NCBI GenBank assembly: GCA_030685235.1
Contig: MU839093.1
Location: forward strand, 310,001 to 374,000
Origin: Copromyces sp. CBS 386.78
Lineage: Eukaryota; Ascomycota; Sordariomycetes; Sordariales; Sordariaceae
Length of the DNA stretch: 64,000 nt
Reading direction: 5' to 3'
Positions 1 to 12,305 of the stretch are shown in pieces; positions within the stretch are counted from its first letter, which is position 1, and every line of letters starts with the position of its first letter. A program made the position numbers and the translations under genes. Below the pieces are notes generated by a model. That model saw nothing but the letters and a program-made list of their open reading frames with translations, ran no database searches and was not told the origin of the DNA.

Positions 1-75
1 GGCATATAGAACTCAATATAATATATAGTCTTCTCCCTATTTTTAGAATACCCTTGTACGTACTTATATTCTATA
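1..75 (+). repeat. 3' tail of the 5' LTR (RIP-mutated)
   Basis: Aligns base for base, without gaps, with 5755-5829. Almost every difference is C-to-T in CpA or G-to-A in TpG context on this copy; one difference (position 3 against 5757) goes the other way. It ends in TATTCTATA, matching TATTCTACA at the end of the 3' LTR, so the terminal CA became TA. Confidence 0.88.
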
Positions 76-3000
76 ATTAAGAGTCTTATATATATTATTA
101 CCAATTATAATAAACCGAGTAAAATATAGTATATAGTAAATATCGAAAAATAATAATAATATCTTTCAATTAAGATTTTACTAAAGCAGGCGAAATTACC
201 TTATTTAAAATTAAAAATTAGCTCCTCTAAGAAAAAGGCTTTAAATCGAAGGCGATAGGTTTCGATTTGTAGAGGTATATTACTAATAATAGTATTAGAG
301 AGGATTAATCTATAGAGCCGGAAAAGCCGGAGATCTCTAAATTCTAGGAGATCCCGGGAGCCTTAACCCCGAGAACCGGAATTGGATTAATTATAAATAG
401 CTAATTCTAACGGAATATTCTAAAATTTACTAAAAATTCCCTGGTTACTAATACCCGGGCCTCCTAAGTAGTTAAAAGGGCTACGGCTCCCCCGCCTATA
501 GTTCTAATTCTAGCCGGGCCGCCTATTTCCTACGCGGCCCGGAAATTAGGCTTTATTATAGAATAGGACTACTGCGACTACTAATTAGCCTTTATAAAAT
601 ACCGCTATAAAAAGAAGGACTAGGATAAATTCTTTAAAAAAACCCTTACTTTAAAGGAGTAAATAGTTAAATACGTAGCGAAATATTACTAATTAACCTA
701 CTTCCTAAAACCAATTACCCTAATTATTTAATATAATAAATTCCGCTAAATTATTAAATATAATAAAGAGAAGGTTAAAGACAACGCTAAAGTTAAATAC
801 TTCGCTAAAATTTCGATTACTATTTACCTTAAAAATTAATTTAATTAATTACTAAAATAAAAATAGATTATAATTATCGGCAAATTTCTTAAAGTTAATA
901 AATATATTAAACGAGATAATTAGATATTCGATTTCTTTAAAATAGTAAATAAACCTTTTAACTCCCCTTTTACTTATTAGGTTACTATATATTATATAAA
1001 CCCGGATAATAAAATCTATATATATTAAAAAGCGTCCCGGGAGTTTAAGTAAATTATTACCGACGCGTTTTTATAAGGCAAGAATCGCTCTCAAATCCTA
1101 AGAGGCGGCACGTTCGGTATTAGAACTATTTTCGCTAAAAAGATTAGAAAGGACGCCTATCCTAATAATTCCCGGGAATAAAATAATAAGAGACTATTTA
1201 ACGCCTCCTATAATTAAGGAAGAAAGTAAGCGAAGAGGGTTTATTTTATTTATAAATATATAGGCTATAATCTAGAGAATTATTAGTATATTAATTAGTC
1301 TACGGCCCTTAATTAATAGCGGGAATCCCCCTTCTTTATAAACCGCGTTAAAGAAAAATTATTCGAAAAATTACAAATTCGTTCAATAAATAAAGAAAAT
1401 TCGAATAAAAACTTTAAATAAGGAATAAGGAGCGGGAACTACCTTTACCTTCAATGAAAATACTAGTAGCGTTTAATTAAAAAATCGGCGTATCGGTAGT
1501 ACTAATTACGAAGCGAATTTTTTAATATTAAAACTTTAATATAAAGGGCCTAAATATTTACTAAGAAATTTAGTAATTTTTAATTTAAGTATAATAATTT
1601 ATATTTTCAATAAGGCCGGTCGCTTTAAAGGCCTTATAAAGGCGGCGAAAGGAAATTATATTTAGGCGGGAAATAAATCTATTATAATCGAAGAATATAA
1701 AATAGTCTACTTAATTATAAACAATAACGAAGGTTACCCTATAAATTTTAAATTCGACGACGTTATATTTATACTAAAGATAGTTTATAATTTCGTTTCC
1801 CTAAGAAAATTATTAGAAAGAGGATTCTATTAGGATTAAACTATTAAATTCGGTTATTTACGTTTCCGTTTAAATAACTCCTTCGTCTATAACCTCTCTT
1901 TAGGATTTAAATAATTTATATTAAAATATATCCCCTTCGAAATACGTACTAACTAATCCTCTTTTTACGTACAATTTTACTAATTTATTAATAAGACCGC
2001 TAGGAAATTCTAAGAAGGTAATATTTTATATTAGTATCTTCGGCTTAATTACCTTAGTCTAGAAATACTAATTTAATTAATTAACTAAGAATATAGAGTC
2101 TGCTTAAAGGGCTTAAATTTAATTTATTATAATTCTTATATAGTAATTAAATTAAAGCGCCAAATACGAAGGGAAGTTTACGACGCGCTAGAAGGCTTAA
2201 GAATAAGATTCGTAATTAATTTTTTCAATTATTTAACTATAAAAACTAGCGGAAAGACCATTTTTAACCTAATAATCGTTGTAGATTATTAGTCCGGATA
2301 TATATAATTTTACTACCTATTTAACCAGTCAACGAATTTAATTATTATTATACTTATATTATTATTTAATAGTTTAAAATTATACTATTAAATTAAAGTA
2401 AAAGTAGTCGAATATAATAATAAAATTATAATAATAAAACCCCGTATTGTTACCTTCCTCTTTTAAAGAAGAATAATTATCGAGCCCTCAACTCTTTATT
2501 TATAAGTTTAGAACAATAGCGCCGAATATTCGGTGGGTATAATTAAAAAGAAAATAATAACGATAATAGACGGTATTTATTTACTTTAAAAATTTTAAAG
2601 AAAAATTATAATAGTAATAGCCTACTTTATAAATAGAACCCTATAAAGGGAATTCAATTAAAAATCCCTAAAAGAACGCTTAATAACGTATATAATAAAC
2701 TAAAACGGCGGATAATAACGGGTAATATCTAAATTAACCTACTTAAAAATATATAAGTACAAAATTTTCGTACTTACAATCAATATACTACGTAGTTAAA
2801 AGAAGACTTAAAAGCTAAAACGACGCGCTTAAATTAAATATTTAGTAGGCTATTAATTAATTAATATTTACCGTATTTAGAATCCGTATACTAATAAGGT
2901 AGTTACTATACGAAATATTGTATTTAACGAAAATAAAATCTTTACAAATAATATTTAAACCCTTTATAATACCTTTAATATATCTTTCGAAGAATTAGCT

Positions 3001-5230
3001 ATATAATTAAATAATCTTTATTAATTAAATATCGATATTTTTAAATTTCTCCCTATTAGGTAAGCGGAAAACGAAAATAACGAAGACGAAAGTCCCGTAA
3101 TTAAATCTATATTAATTATTATCGACGTTATTAATTTACTTTTAATTAATCCGATCGAATTTATATTTATTTAAAAGTAAGAAGAGGTACCGGAATTATA
3201 TAATAATTAATAAGATACGGTATTAAATAAGGAGGAAGAGGCTAGAGCCGTATATCTATTTCCTCTAAAAAGTCTAGCATTATTTTTTATTAGCGAATTA
3301 AATATTTCTTAATTATAAAAGAATTAGCCGATTTATAATTAGTATTTCGAATAAGTAGGAAGCTTTTTAGTTATACTTTCCTACTTTAATATAATTATTT
3401 TTAAGGGTAACCCTATTTCGAAAGAAAAATTAAATTGGTTGCGTCTTATAGAATTTAAGGTAGAAATATTAGAAGAAGAGTTCTCGCTAGACTTGAAGTT
3501 AATTCGTAATAAAATTAATTACTTCGATATAATATACGTATTAATTATATTTTAATAGTAAAATTTTCCTCTTCCCCCTAAATTATATAAAGAATTATAT
3601 TACTATCCCTTCTATACTATCTTTCGTCGAACTAAATAAGAATATATAACTAATTATAAAGAGAAGAAATTATAAGTATAAGTCGATAAAAGCGAATAAA
3701 GGATTAATAATAAAGTCCTCTTCGACTTTATATAGGTATATATATATAAATTCAACGCGGAAAGATTCTTTTTAAAATATAAAGCTTATTTAATTATATA
3801 AAAAAATTAATAAGAATATAATAATATATATAATACGTACGTAATTACTTTTATAATCCGCTCTTTACGGATTATAATAATTATTGTAACTTATTTCAAT
3901 TTCGAATTTAAATAATATAATACTATTAATACTTTTATTAACGCGTATTTTAATAAATTTATTTATATACAAGCGCCCTAGGGATATAATTGGAAAGGAA
4001 AAATATTAAAGTTATTAAAAATTCTCTACGGTTTATATAAATCCCCTTTATTATAGTAGAAGGAATTTACTAAAACCCTTTTAAAAGTTAACCTCTCAAT
4101 TATCCCTATAGAGCCGTATATTTATATTTACCGTAGTATAGTAGTCTTCTTCTACGTTAACGATATTATTATTACTTATAAGGGAGAGTACTTTAATTTA
4201 GCTAATTAGGTCGTCGCTATATTTAAGGACTACTACTAATTTACAAGCGGTTACAATTTTTAATAGTTCTTTAATATCGAAATCTTTCGAAATAAATTAA
4301 AATAGTTAATTTAATTATTTTAACGATAATATATTTTAAAGATTACAAAAAGCCTTGTATAAAATAAGAAAACTCCTAATACCCCTATAATATAAAAAGA
4401 ACTAATACCTTCTATAGAAATAACCCCCCAATACCTAATTAAGTAGTACTAAAGGGCTATTAGCGAATTTCTCTACTTAATAATTATTACCCGGCTAAAC
4501 CTATTATTTATAATTTCCCAATTAACTTATTTCCTTATTAACCCTAATCCTTATTACTACCGTATTACTAATTAATTTAAAACCTTCATTAGAAGTACTA
4601 CAAATTATACGTTATAATTAAAAAGTAAGTACAATTTTAACGTATTAATAAATTCGTCCTTCGCTAATAATATATTAAATTATAAAAGTTCTTAAAGGTT
4701 CGTAATACAATTATTTAGAAGTATAATAAATTAGCGAACTAATAGTAAAATATAATTATAATTTCTACTATTAAAGTAAAATTACTATCCTTTTCCTAAG
4801 GAATATAGGAAGGTATATAAATAAAATACTTCCTCTAAATTCTTATAATAAAATTTAAATTCGATATTATCCCTTTAAAATATAATAATAAGTAAACGAT
4901 GCACTTTATTATAAAAGAGAACGCGAAATTCTAAACTAAATTTAAATATATTAATATTTATAATTATTAATTTAAAGAAGGGTAGTAGCGGGGTTTCTTC
5001 GAAATTTATTATATACTTACTAAGGAAATAATCGCCGATAGTTTAACGAAGGCGCTACTAATTAATAAGTATAGGGAATTTATAAATTAATTAAATCTTT
5101 AAAATATTAAAGTAATAAAAGAGGAATTAAATAAGCTATTACTTAAAGTAGAGGCGAACCACTTAATCGTAAGGATTTACAAGGAAGATTAAGAGGAATA
5201 AGTTTTATCGAATAATAAAAAGGGAGGAAA

Positions 5231-5829
5231 TAGTAATTATAGGTATAAATTACCTACTTATATAATATAGTAGAAATAACTTCTATAAAATAAAAGGGTC
5301 CTATATAGTACGCAATTTATATAAGGAAGAAAAAGGAGTAAAAATATTAATCCTAATAAAGTTCGAACCTACGACTTTTAGAAATAGTTTATAGGCTACT
5401 AATAATACTAATAAATATATTATAAAATATACTTAAGCGATAAAAATAGTTTAAAATTTGACCCTAACGCTCTAATTACTAAGTTACGGGACCTAGGTCG
5501 TTATTAGAAATTAGTACTATTGACTTTCCTTATAAAAGGGAATTAATAGCGGGTAACGCCTTTAAAAGCGACCGTTAGGGGAGATACGAAAACGGGACTA
5601 AGATTGTAAATAGCTTTATATACTAGCTTTCTAAGCACCCTGCCTAATATAACTAGGGGGGTATATCAGAAATAAAGATGTATAGGGGTAGTACTTATAT
5701 AATTTAGCGGGTCTAGTATATTGTATTAACCAGATTTTCTGTGAGGGATTTCTGGGTATACAGAACTCAATACAATATACAGTCTTCTCCCTACTTCCAG
5801 AATACCCCTGCACGTGCTCATATTCTACA
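5231..5829 (+). repeat. 3' LTR of the Copia element (~599 bp)
   Basis: The start is placed just after a purine-rich tract (AAAAAGGGAGGAAA, ending at 5230), which looks like the polypurine tract; the first bases TA would be a RIP-converted TG. The end is set by alignment with positions 1-75 and by the terminal CA at 5828-5829. From about 5730 to the end the sequence is normal (CA and TG present) while everything upstream is RIP-mutated. The bases after 5829 (TCTCA) would be the target-site duplication, but the left flank is outside the window. The left boundary is an inference. Confidence 0.7.
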
Positions 5830-7428
5830 TCTCACGAGTCACGACAATGGAAGTTGTGGCAGGCGTTACCTACCTACCTTACCCACTCCATCACTACTGC
5901 GGGGTCGGGTTTGCTCCATCTCCCACTTTTTCGCTTCAGCCTTCAGTTCACCACCATTTCACCACTTTGGTGCCAAAAGAAAGCCCGACGACGACAACGA
6001 CAACAACGACGACCGAAGATAAGAAACATCTAAAGCGTCCACTTTGCAAGCGAACCAGCAAGGAACAAGATGAGAACAGGGAGATAGAGACGGCCCCTCC
6101 CCCATCACCATCGGCTGCTCGTCATCGGGCTGAAAATCCAAACGTGGAAAAGAAGCAAAGACGCCATGCCATCCCCACGAAATCCCGTCACAGGCATTCC
6201 ACGCGAGGGCACCATGTCCGGGCCAGGGGCACCAACACAGCGCTGACTGGCACTGACAAAGGGCCGCTAGCAAGGGCCAGGGACACTATGTACCCCGTAT
6301 CAGACAGGGGTCCAGTGCTAGCACTAACAGACTACGCTAGGTAACACTAACAGGAGACTCATCGCTCGAGGAGGAGTTGGGAAGGTAAGGTAATCTAGCA
6401 ATCTCGGCTACCTTGGCTTCGTGTGGGCGCCGGGCGAGCAGTGCAATCACATGCAAAGTTGCAAAGCAAGGGGCCCATCAAGTGTTATGGAAGATCAGAG
6501 GCTCGGGAGGTCAAGTCGGAATAGACCGGTCCGTCAGGGTCTCGTCCTTGATGCTGGTGATGGTCGCAGGCATTCCCCAGGATTTTGCAGAGAAAAAGCA
6601 AAGCACAGGTTTGCCAAGAGGAAAGACGACGTTCGACGAGCTGTCGAGTTCAGTTGGAGTGCTTGTTTATTTTATTTCGAATCTTGTTTTGTTTTCCTAT
6701 TCCGTGGTTTCTGGCAACAAAAGACACTCAATCCCTTCTCGTCTCGCTGCTTTTTGTATTTCGTTGCTACGCCACGGGACAGTGTCCTGCTTGGAAGTCG
6801 ATGGCCACCATTATACTTCATGTTCGTCCAAGTCTATGGCAGCTTCGACAGTTCGGGTTCATGTTCACGTTTTATCTTATCGACAGGTCCTAAGTCTACA
6901 CTCCCGACTGCCCCTGGATTTATATTGAGCCCGTTGGGGTTGTGCATTGCGGTGTACTAGAGTCGTCAGAGGGCGTCCAGTCACGGGATTCCTTCCTTGG
7001 AGTCCATCAGCGGGCTCTGTCCAAAATATGGGAATGCGGTTCGAGTAATTGGTCTCTGAGCTCGCTCTGGCCTAGTGGCCTCTTGATCCAGGAAAAGTGG
7101 CAGATGGAACGAGCTCGTTGTATCACTTCGTGTTGAGCACATATTCTTGACCAGGCTGTTTGAAATCAGAAATGCTCTTTCTTCCAAGGACTTGGAGCGT
7201 CAAGAAAGGCGCCTAGTACCTCTGCCTGTCTACTCAAGTCGAGAATTCTCCCACAGTCGAGCATATACTCAAACACAGTACCTCTAGGCATGTCCTCACT
7301 GACCGTTGACAACAACGGATGTTGCATCCTCTCTCTCGACAATTCTAAGCGCCCATTGGCTGTACATGTCTCAAACTGCCCTTCTCCTGTATTGCTTCTT
7401 CCAAACTACAACTTCCCACAGTCCTGTC
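5830..7428. other. Intergenic, no supported gene
   Basis: Non-RIP unique DNA between the retroelement and the F-box gene. Several overlapping open frames of 60-230 codons exist on both strands (for example 5814-6344 and 6413-6928), but they have low-complexity or unnatural compositions, no recognisable domain and no splice continuity. I support none of them. Confidence 0.5.
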
Positions 7429-8826
7429 TCACCATATCTCCTCCCTCGGCGCAAACATCCCATGCACCACGTGCGGACCTGGCAGATTAAGCTCACACGC
7501 CTCCTCATGGGTGTGACCGTTTGCTCCTTGTCCTTCCGCCGCCGGCTCAATTTCCCCACCCGCCGACGTCAAAGCGAACAACGTATGAAGCGGCCGATAA
7601 GCACCGAACACGCGCCTCGGTCTGCGCATTTCCTCCACCCCGAGGTTGATTGTGAGGCTGTGCACGCACATCCCGCTGCTGTTTCCACCGTTGTCCGCGC
7701 AGCCCAGGCCGCCGTCGGGATCCAGCCATCTATGGGGTATATCACAACCCGTCACGAGAGGAAAGTACTTGTACCCGGCGGGGGCGGGGAAGACGACAAT
7801 CTGAACGGCGTAGATGTGGGTGCGCCAGGGACAGTAGTGTGGGACGTAGTCTTCAGAGTCTTCGTCGCCTTCTTCACGGCGAAGGGGGTGAAACCAGAGC
7901 TCTTGGGTGGGGGTTGTTCCCTGGACGACGGCACCAGGGGCGACGGCAGCCGTTTCTTCTTCCATGCCGTCTATTTGTTCATGTCCATCGACAAGGGGAG
8001 GTAGCAGAGGAGCGCAGCGGCTGTTGGGGTTGGCTCCCTTGGCGAGGAGAAGGCGAGTTGTGCGCGGGAAGGCGGCCTTGGCTGCTATATGCAGGGCTTG
8101 ATCTTTGACGGACTGCCATGCGTCGGTTGCGGACAGGGCTCTGGCTATGGTCGCGATGCACATGTACCACCGGTCGGAGCGGTTTGGCGACGAGCTTTGG
8201 AGTAACTTGGCCTTCGTCTTCGGGAGGTTGTACAGGTGAGCGAGGACATTGGGGGCGTCGGCCTGGGTGGCGAGGCCGATGTAGGTGAATCTCTTGGCCA
8301 GGTAAAATTGCAGGTGCGCACACGGTTCCTTATCCAGAGGGGCTGCTTCGTGGAGGAATGGCAGGGGCTCATGATATGGTGTGGTCATGAACTTCTTGAA
8401 GTGAGGAGACCTTCCAATTCTCCTGTTGGGGACGTGGTCGTCTGGTCAGTTACTACACCCGACAGCAGGACCCTAGGTATGTTGAGCCTGGGATGGAATC
8501 GTGGAATGACAGCTAACTTACCTCACAGGACTAAAAAGCCGCGGACGTCCCTCGGCCTTGTCACGGTCGACTATGGCAAGGAATTGCTTCAGAAGCTCGA
8601 CAGAATCATACCGGAGGGCATTGAAATACATGAGAAGAAGGGCCCAGTCCCGTTCCGCGCCGGCTTTGCATGGTAGGTGCTGTCGCACAAATTCCTCGTG
8701 GAAGTAGCTGTAGTGCTCCTTGTTGACGAGGACCAGAGACAGGAAATCCTGGGTGGGCAGAAAGCTGGCGATGTTACAGACGAGCTCCCAAGGGAGTCGC
8801 GGGAAAAGATCAAGCACAAGCGGCAT
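7429..8826 (-). CDS. F-box protein with ankyrin-like segment
   Basis: Two exons, 8522-8826 and 7429-8422, joined by a 99-bp intron (GTAAGT donor, CAACAG acceptor, phase 2), give 432 residues. The N-terminus (about residues 4-45) is a classic F-box: LFPRLPWELVCNIASFL, then FLSLVLVNKEHYSYF. F-boxes of this type bind Skp1 in SCF ubiquitin ligases. A later stretch (DQALHIAAKAA..TTRLLLAKGANPNS) resembles one ankyrin repeat and may be the substrate-binding part. The start at 8826 was preferred to an in-frame ATG at 8982 because CCCACCATG is a good fungal context and the F-box begins at once. The C-terminal 200 residues match nothing I recognise. Substrate unknown. Confidence 0.78.
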
Positions 8827-9620
8827 GGTGGGTGCCAATGTCTGATGTGGGTTAGTCGGTGCCGGTAGAAGGTATGCATGGTGTTGAAGTTGAGGAAGAG
8901 AAATAGACCAAGATTGGAAGAGTTGATAAAGTGAAAGGGGGGAATAACTCAAGGGTGGTGAGAAGGGAATCGCGGATGTCATACCTTGAATTTTTTTTGG
9001 GACTTTGGCGATAGGATACTGGTATTGGTGGCGGATTGTTGGACCTTGGAAGTAAACACCAAAAAAAATAAAAATTTTGAGGTGCGAGGACAGCGGCAGG
9101 AGAAGGGAACAAATAGTGGCGGGCAGGAGGATGTTTTATATTTCATGCACCAGGTGAATATTCCAAAAGGTGGTCTGCGCGGCGGCATCGATGCAGTCTG
9201 GTGAATGGTGTTCACAACCTTCACGCATCTATCTCCTTTCCGGTTTTCGAGCGGCGGCCCGTTCACGCCAGTTGCAACTCAACCTGGCCGCAGTGAATGG
9301 ATGTCCGGAAAATCAGACGACAGGAAAAAAAGCACAAAAAAAAAAAAATTAGAACCTTAACCTGGATATATCATCTGTCACTGCTTGAGATTTTTCATAC
9401 ACGACACGAGCCTGCATAAACCTGAACCTGAAAATTGGCGGATATGTCTACAGGTAGTGAATAGGTTGAAATCCTCGCTTTCCTCTGTTGAATTTGAATA
9501 TTAGACAGGTTTCATTTATTTCGGAAGGTATATGTCTTTGAAGTAAAAGATGTCGTCCCGCCCATCAGGTCATGCGTCTGTTCCATTCAAACAAGACACA
9601 GCTCCTGATACATGTAGCAC
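8827..9620. other. Intergenic, AT-rich spacer
   Basis: Upstream region of the F-box gene, with A-runs near 9060-9075 and 9325-9350. No convincing coding sequence or repeat seen. Confidence 0.5.
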
Positions 9621-9627
9621 AGCCCTC

Positions 9628-10547
9628 CTACATGACCACACAACCCGACTCCTTACTCTTTTTCTTCTTCTTCTTTTTGTCGCGTTTCTGCCTCTTCTTC
9701 CAAGTAGTAGTCTCCTCCACCCTCACCACCACAACCGGTTCCCTGGGCCTAGGCCAGGGTAAACACACGCATTTCACCAGCGGCACGCTCGTCCACCTTG
9801 GTCCACACTGACAACTCCCTCCATAACCCACGTAGTAATCCTGTCCGTTGAAGATGTTTCTTATAGCTTGCAGCATTTTCCATCCGGTGTGGTATCGGCT
9901 TGTACTGCTGCAGTGCAGATTGGCGAAGATACCCTCTAGAGAGCTCAACCCGTCTGAGCGGCAGAAAAAGTACTCGACTACATCGCTGTAGGGGGGACCG
10001 GTTTTGGTGGGCGGGTGGAAGGCGAAGGGGAAGGGTTCTGTTGGGACTGTTGTTTTTCGTTGTGTCAAAATCAGGACTGGAGCCCTCGAGAAAAAGAAAG
10101 AAGAGGAAAGAAATGGAACCAAGAGACAATAGAATGGAACGAACCATAAACTCTCCACAACAACCAGTCGATTAAGAAATAAAAGTAGTCCACGCTCATG
10201 TACAACAAGTCGGAATCGTAGACGAGGTTAGTCCAGATAGCCCAGAGCACCACGCTCGTGGCGTCGCTGATGAGCTTGCTGTAGCCGTGGCGATCAAGAA
10301 GCCATGGGTCGAGTTGTTCGCAGCGAGAGAGCACTAGACGGTGTCTTTGGAAGGCTTGAGGGCTGGGAGTGACGTAGTAGTAGGAGCGAATGCAGCAGGC
10401 GCAATGTTCTCCTTGTTGGTTTGGATCGAGATATATTTGGGTTGAGGTTGAGGTTGAGGTTGAGGTCCTTTCTGGTTGCCAGTCTGCTGGCCAGATATAG
10501 CTGGCATACCGGATTCGCTCCGGGGGGTAACGGCGGTTTCCTGGCAT
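9628..10547 (-). CDS. Hypothetical membrane-associated protein, two exons (tentative)
   Basis: The ATG at 10547 opens a frame with a TST/PQ hexamer repeat, a Cys-rich patch (CACC) and then an aromatic, hydrophobic helix (SVVLWAIWTNLVYDSDLLYMSVDYF). This frame decays near 10150. A second frame with protein-like sequence (SDVVEYFFCRSDGLSSLEG, later YYVGYGGSCQCG and a Lys-rich tail) runs to 9628. A phase-1 splice from a GTTCGT donor near 10128 to a CAG acceptor near 10060 would join them, but no clear branch point is visible. Exon limits are therefore uncertain. No family recognised. It could also be two fragments of a decayed gene. Confidence 0.38.
10435..10466. repeat. GAGGTT hexamer tandem repeat
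   Basis: About five copies of a GTTGAG/GAGGTT unit. In the minus frame they encode the Ser-Thr repeat of the tentative protein above; in another minus frame they read Pro-Gln. Confidence 0.8.
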
Positions 10548-10589
10548 GTCTGTTGAGCTAAAGAGCTGAGCAAGACTTGTAGAGCCAAA

Positions 10590-12305
10590 ATAAACCGTGA
10601 AGTTGTGTAAGATTTCTCGTCGTGAGTTTTTGGTACCTTTCTCGTGACGGCTTGTGGTTGAGATGGATCAGTTTCCGAGCTGGGTGCACCGAGCTCAAAC
10701 TTTGAGGTGACATCTTGGACTGGACCAAAATTAGTCTGGAACCGTGATCAAGCTGGGTTCTTCAAGCAACTCTTATACTTCCACTGATGCCTCAGTGATT
10801 CATCCGCCTTTCCCGAGTTTACTACCACCACGACATATCAAACACCGTGATGCCATAGCCACAGGTATGAGTTGGGGGAAGTAACCCATGTGCGACCAGG
10901 AGTCACAACGGGGACGGAGATGCTTGGCTATAATAGAACCGTTGAAACCATGCGGCTCAACCTTAAATAGGCACAAAGCGAGGCATACTCCCACAGAGAG
11001 GCCACAAAAGTACAGGGAGTCCTACCTTGGCACCAAACATGTCTTCACATGTTCTGGCGACAAATTGCTGCGATGGGCTCACTTCTGAAGCAGTGTGTCC
11101 ACTGACTTGACGACGACAAGGCCAGGCTTTATGGGCCTGCCTATCCTTCTAGCCGGATAGCTCGTACATGTACCACTCTTCTTGCTGTCGCCCACCGGTG
11201 TTGGTGGAATATATGTGGTGCCTGAGAGTGACACTGTCAGCGGGTGCGTCATGTCCGTGTTGTTCGTTTGGCATTGTTTCAACCCACTTACTGCCATCGT
11301 TGAGGGCCCATAGTCTGGTCTTTTTAGTGATACATGGTGCCGAAGTGTTTGCTGGCAGTTCTGTTACCCTATCATCCAGGATTCCAGAAAAAGCCGGTAG
11401 CAAAGCCATGCGGTTCGTCACAGGCCGTATGTTGTACGGCGATGACAGGATGCCGCAGCCGTTGGTAGCAAACAAGACCGGATGCCTGGCTTTTTGAAGG
11501 TAAGGTACCTCTACACCTCATATATCACGGCGACACATCTTCGTCTTGGTCACTGGTCAGTTTATTTGATAGAGAGAGGTATGGCCGTGTTTGATCCTCT
11601 GCAAGTCGAGACTAAGGTAGCCGGTTTCGGAGACTGACAGCACAATTTCGGCTCCATGTCTCGGAGGCTGCCTGCATGGGTTCAAGAGGCTCAGTCTGTG
11701 GGATCCCGATCTTAGACTTACATTGACTGTGCGGATATCGGGAAATTGGCTTCTTACCTTACCCATATCTGTGCCTCAATGCCGCTGAAGGAAACCATGG
11801 AGTGTGGTTGACAGCATGTAGGAGCGAGGTGGTGATGCTTTTATGCCCCGGTCTCCGATGGCCTAATGAGGTCATAGTCACCGTATCGCCATCTCGCTAC
11901 ACTAAAATATAATGGTGCAAGATGACCGAGGGAAGCGGCGACTGCTACTCATCTGCAAAGTCAACGATGGTCGAGGTTGGATACGACATAACAGTCGCAG
12001 GGTGTTGCATACGACCTGTAAGATACACCGAATCGTAAAATACACCCGCACGTGCAGTCAAGTTAGGCCTAACATTCTTCGGCGATCTATCCGCTGGCCA
12101 GCTGTTAGCAGCCCAATGAAGGTTCAGGTTGAGTTATAAATTACATCCGCTCGTTATTTCAGCCTCACATGTGCAACTTACGGTTACCCCGCTTCTTCTT
12201 CAACTTGACCACTTCTCGATGCTTACAACCAAGATCACATATCAACGCAACACATTCGAACACCATAATCGACCCGCGTGACCGGAACGCTCTCCTGGAT
12301 TCAGA
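10590..12305. other. Intergenic; no confident gene
   Basis: A minus-strand frame 11149-11475 (108 codons, opening at a TTG) and another at 11557-11766 look somewhat protein-like. A GTAAGT...GCAG intron of about 50 bp sits at 11670-11720, but I could not join these pieces into one open protein with an ATG. The upstream region of the HET-domain gene occupies the right end. Confidence 0.4.

Larger units (their letters stand above)
1..5829 (+). mobile_element. RIP-inactivated Ty1/Copia LTR retrotransposon
   Basis: AT-rich block with no open frame of useful length, yet the Copia protein order is still readable on the + strand. A gag CCHC knuckle relic lies at 1242-1283, where all three Cys codons and the His codon now read TAT (Tyr). 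A protease-like stretch is near 1580-1620 and an integrase core trace (VDY-stop-SGY) near 2274-2303. The reverse transcriptase shows LYGLYKSP near 4020 and FYVNDI at 4150-4167 (family YVDD, Asp changed to Asn). The RNase H end motif ADSLTKAL is at about 5032-5058. CA and TG dinucleotides are nearly missing while CG, CC and CT remain, which is the Neurospora-type RIP pattern. The internal region is about 5.15 kb. The 5' LTR is cut by the window edge, so the far boundary and target-site duplication cannot be checked. Confidence 0.93.

Noticed and set aside
5741..6344. Overlapping + strand open frames of 93 and 176 codons beside the LTR
   Set aside because: They begin inside the LTR end, have Thr-run and random-like composition, and match no domain.
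6413..6960. Three overlapping + strand open frames
   Set aside because: All three frames are equally open over the same DNA, which indicates chance rather than coding.
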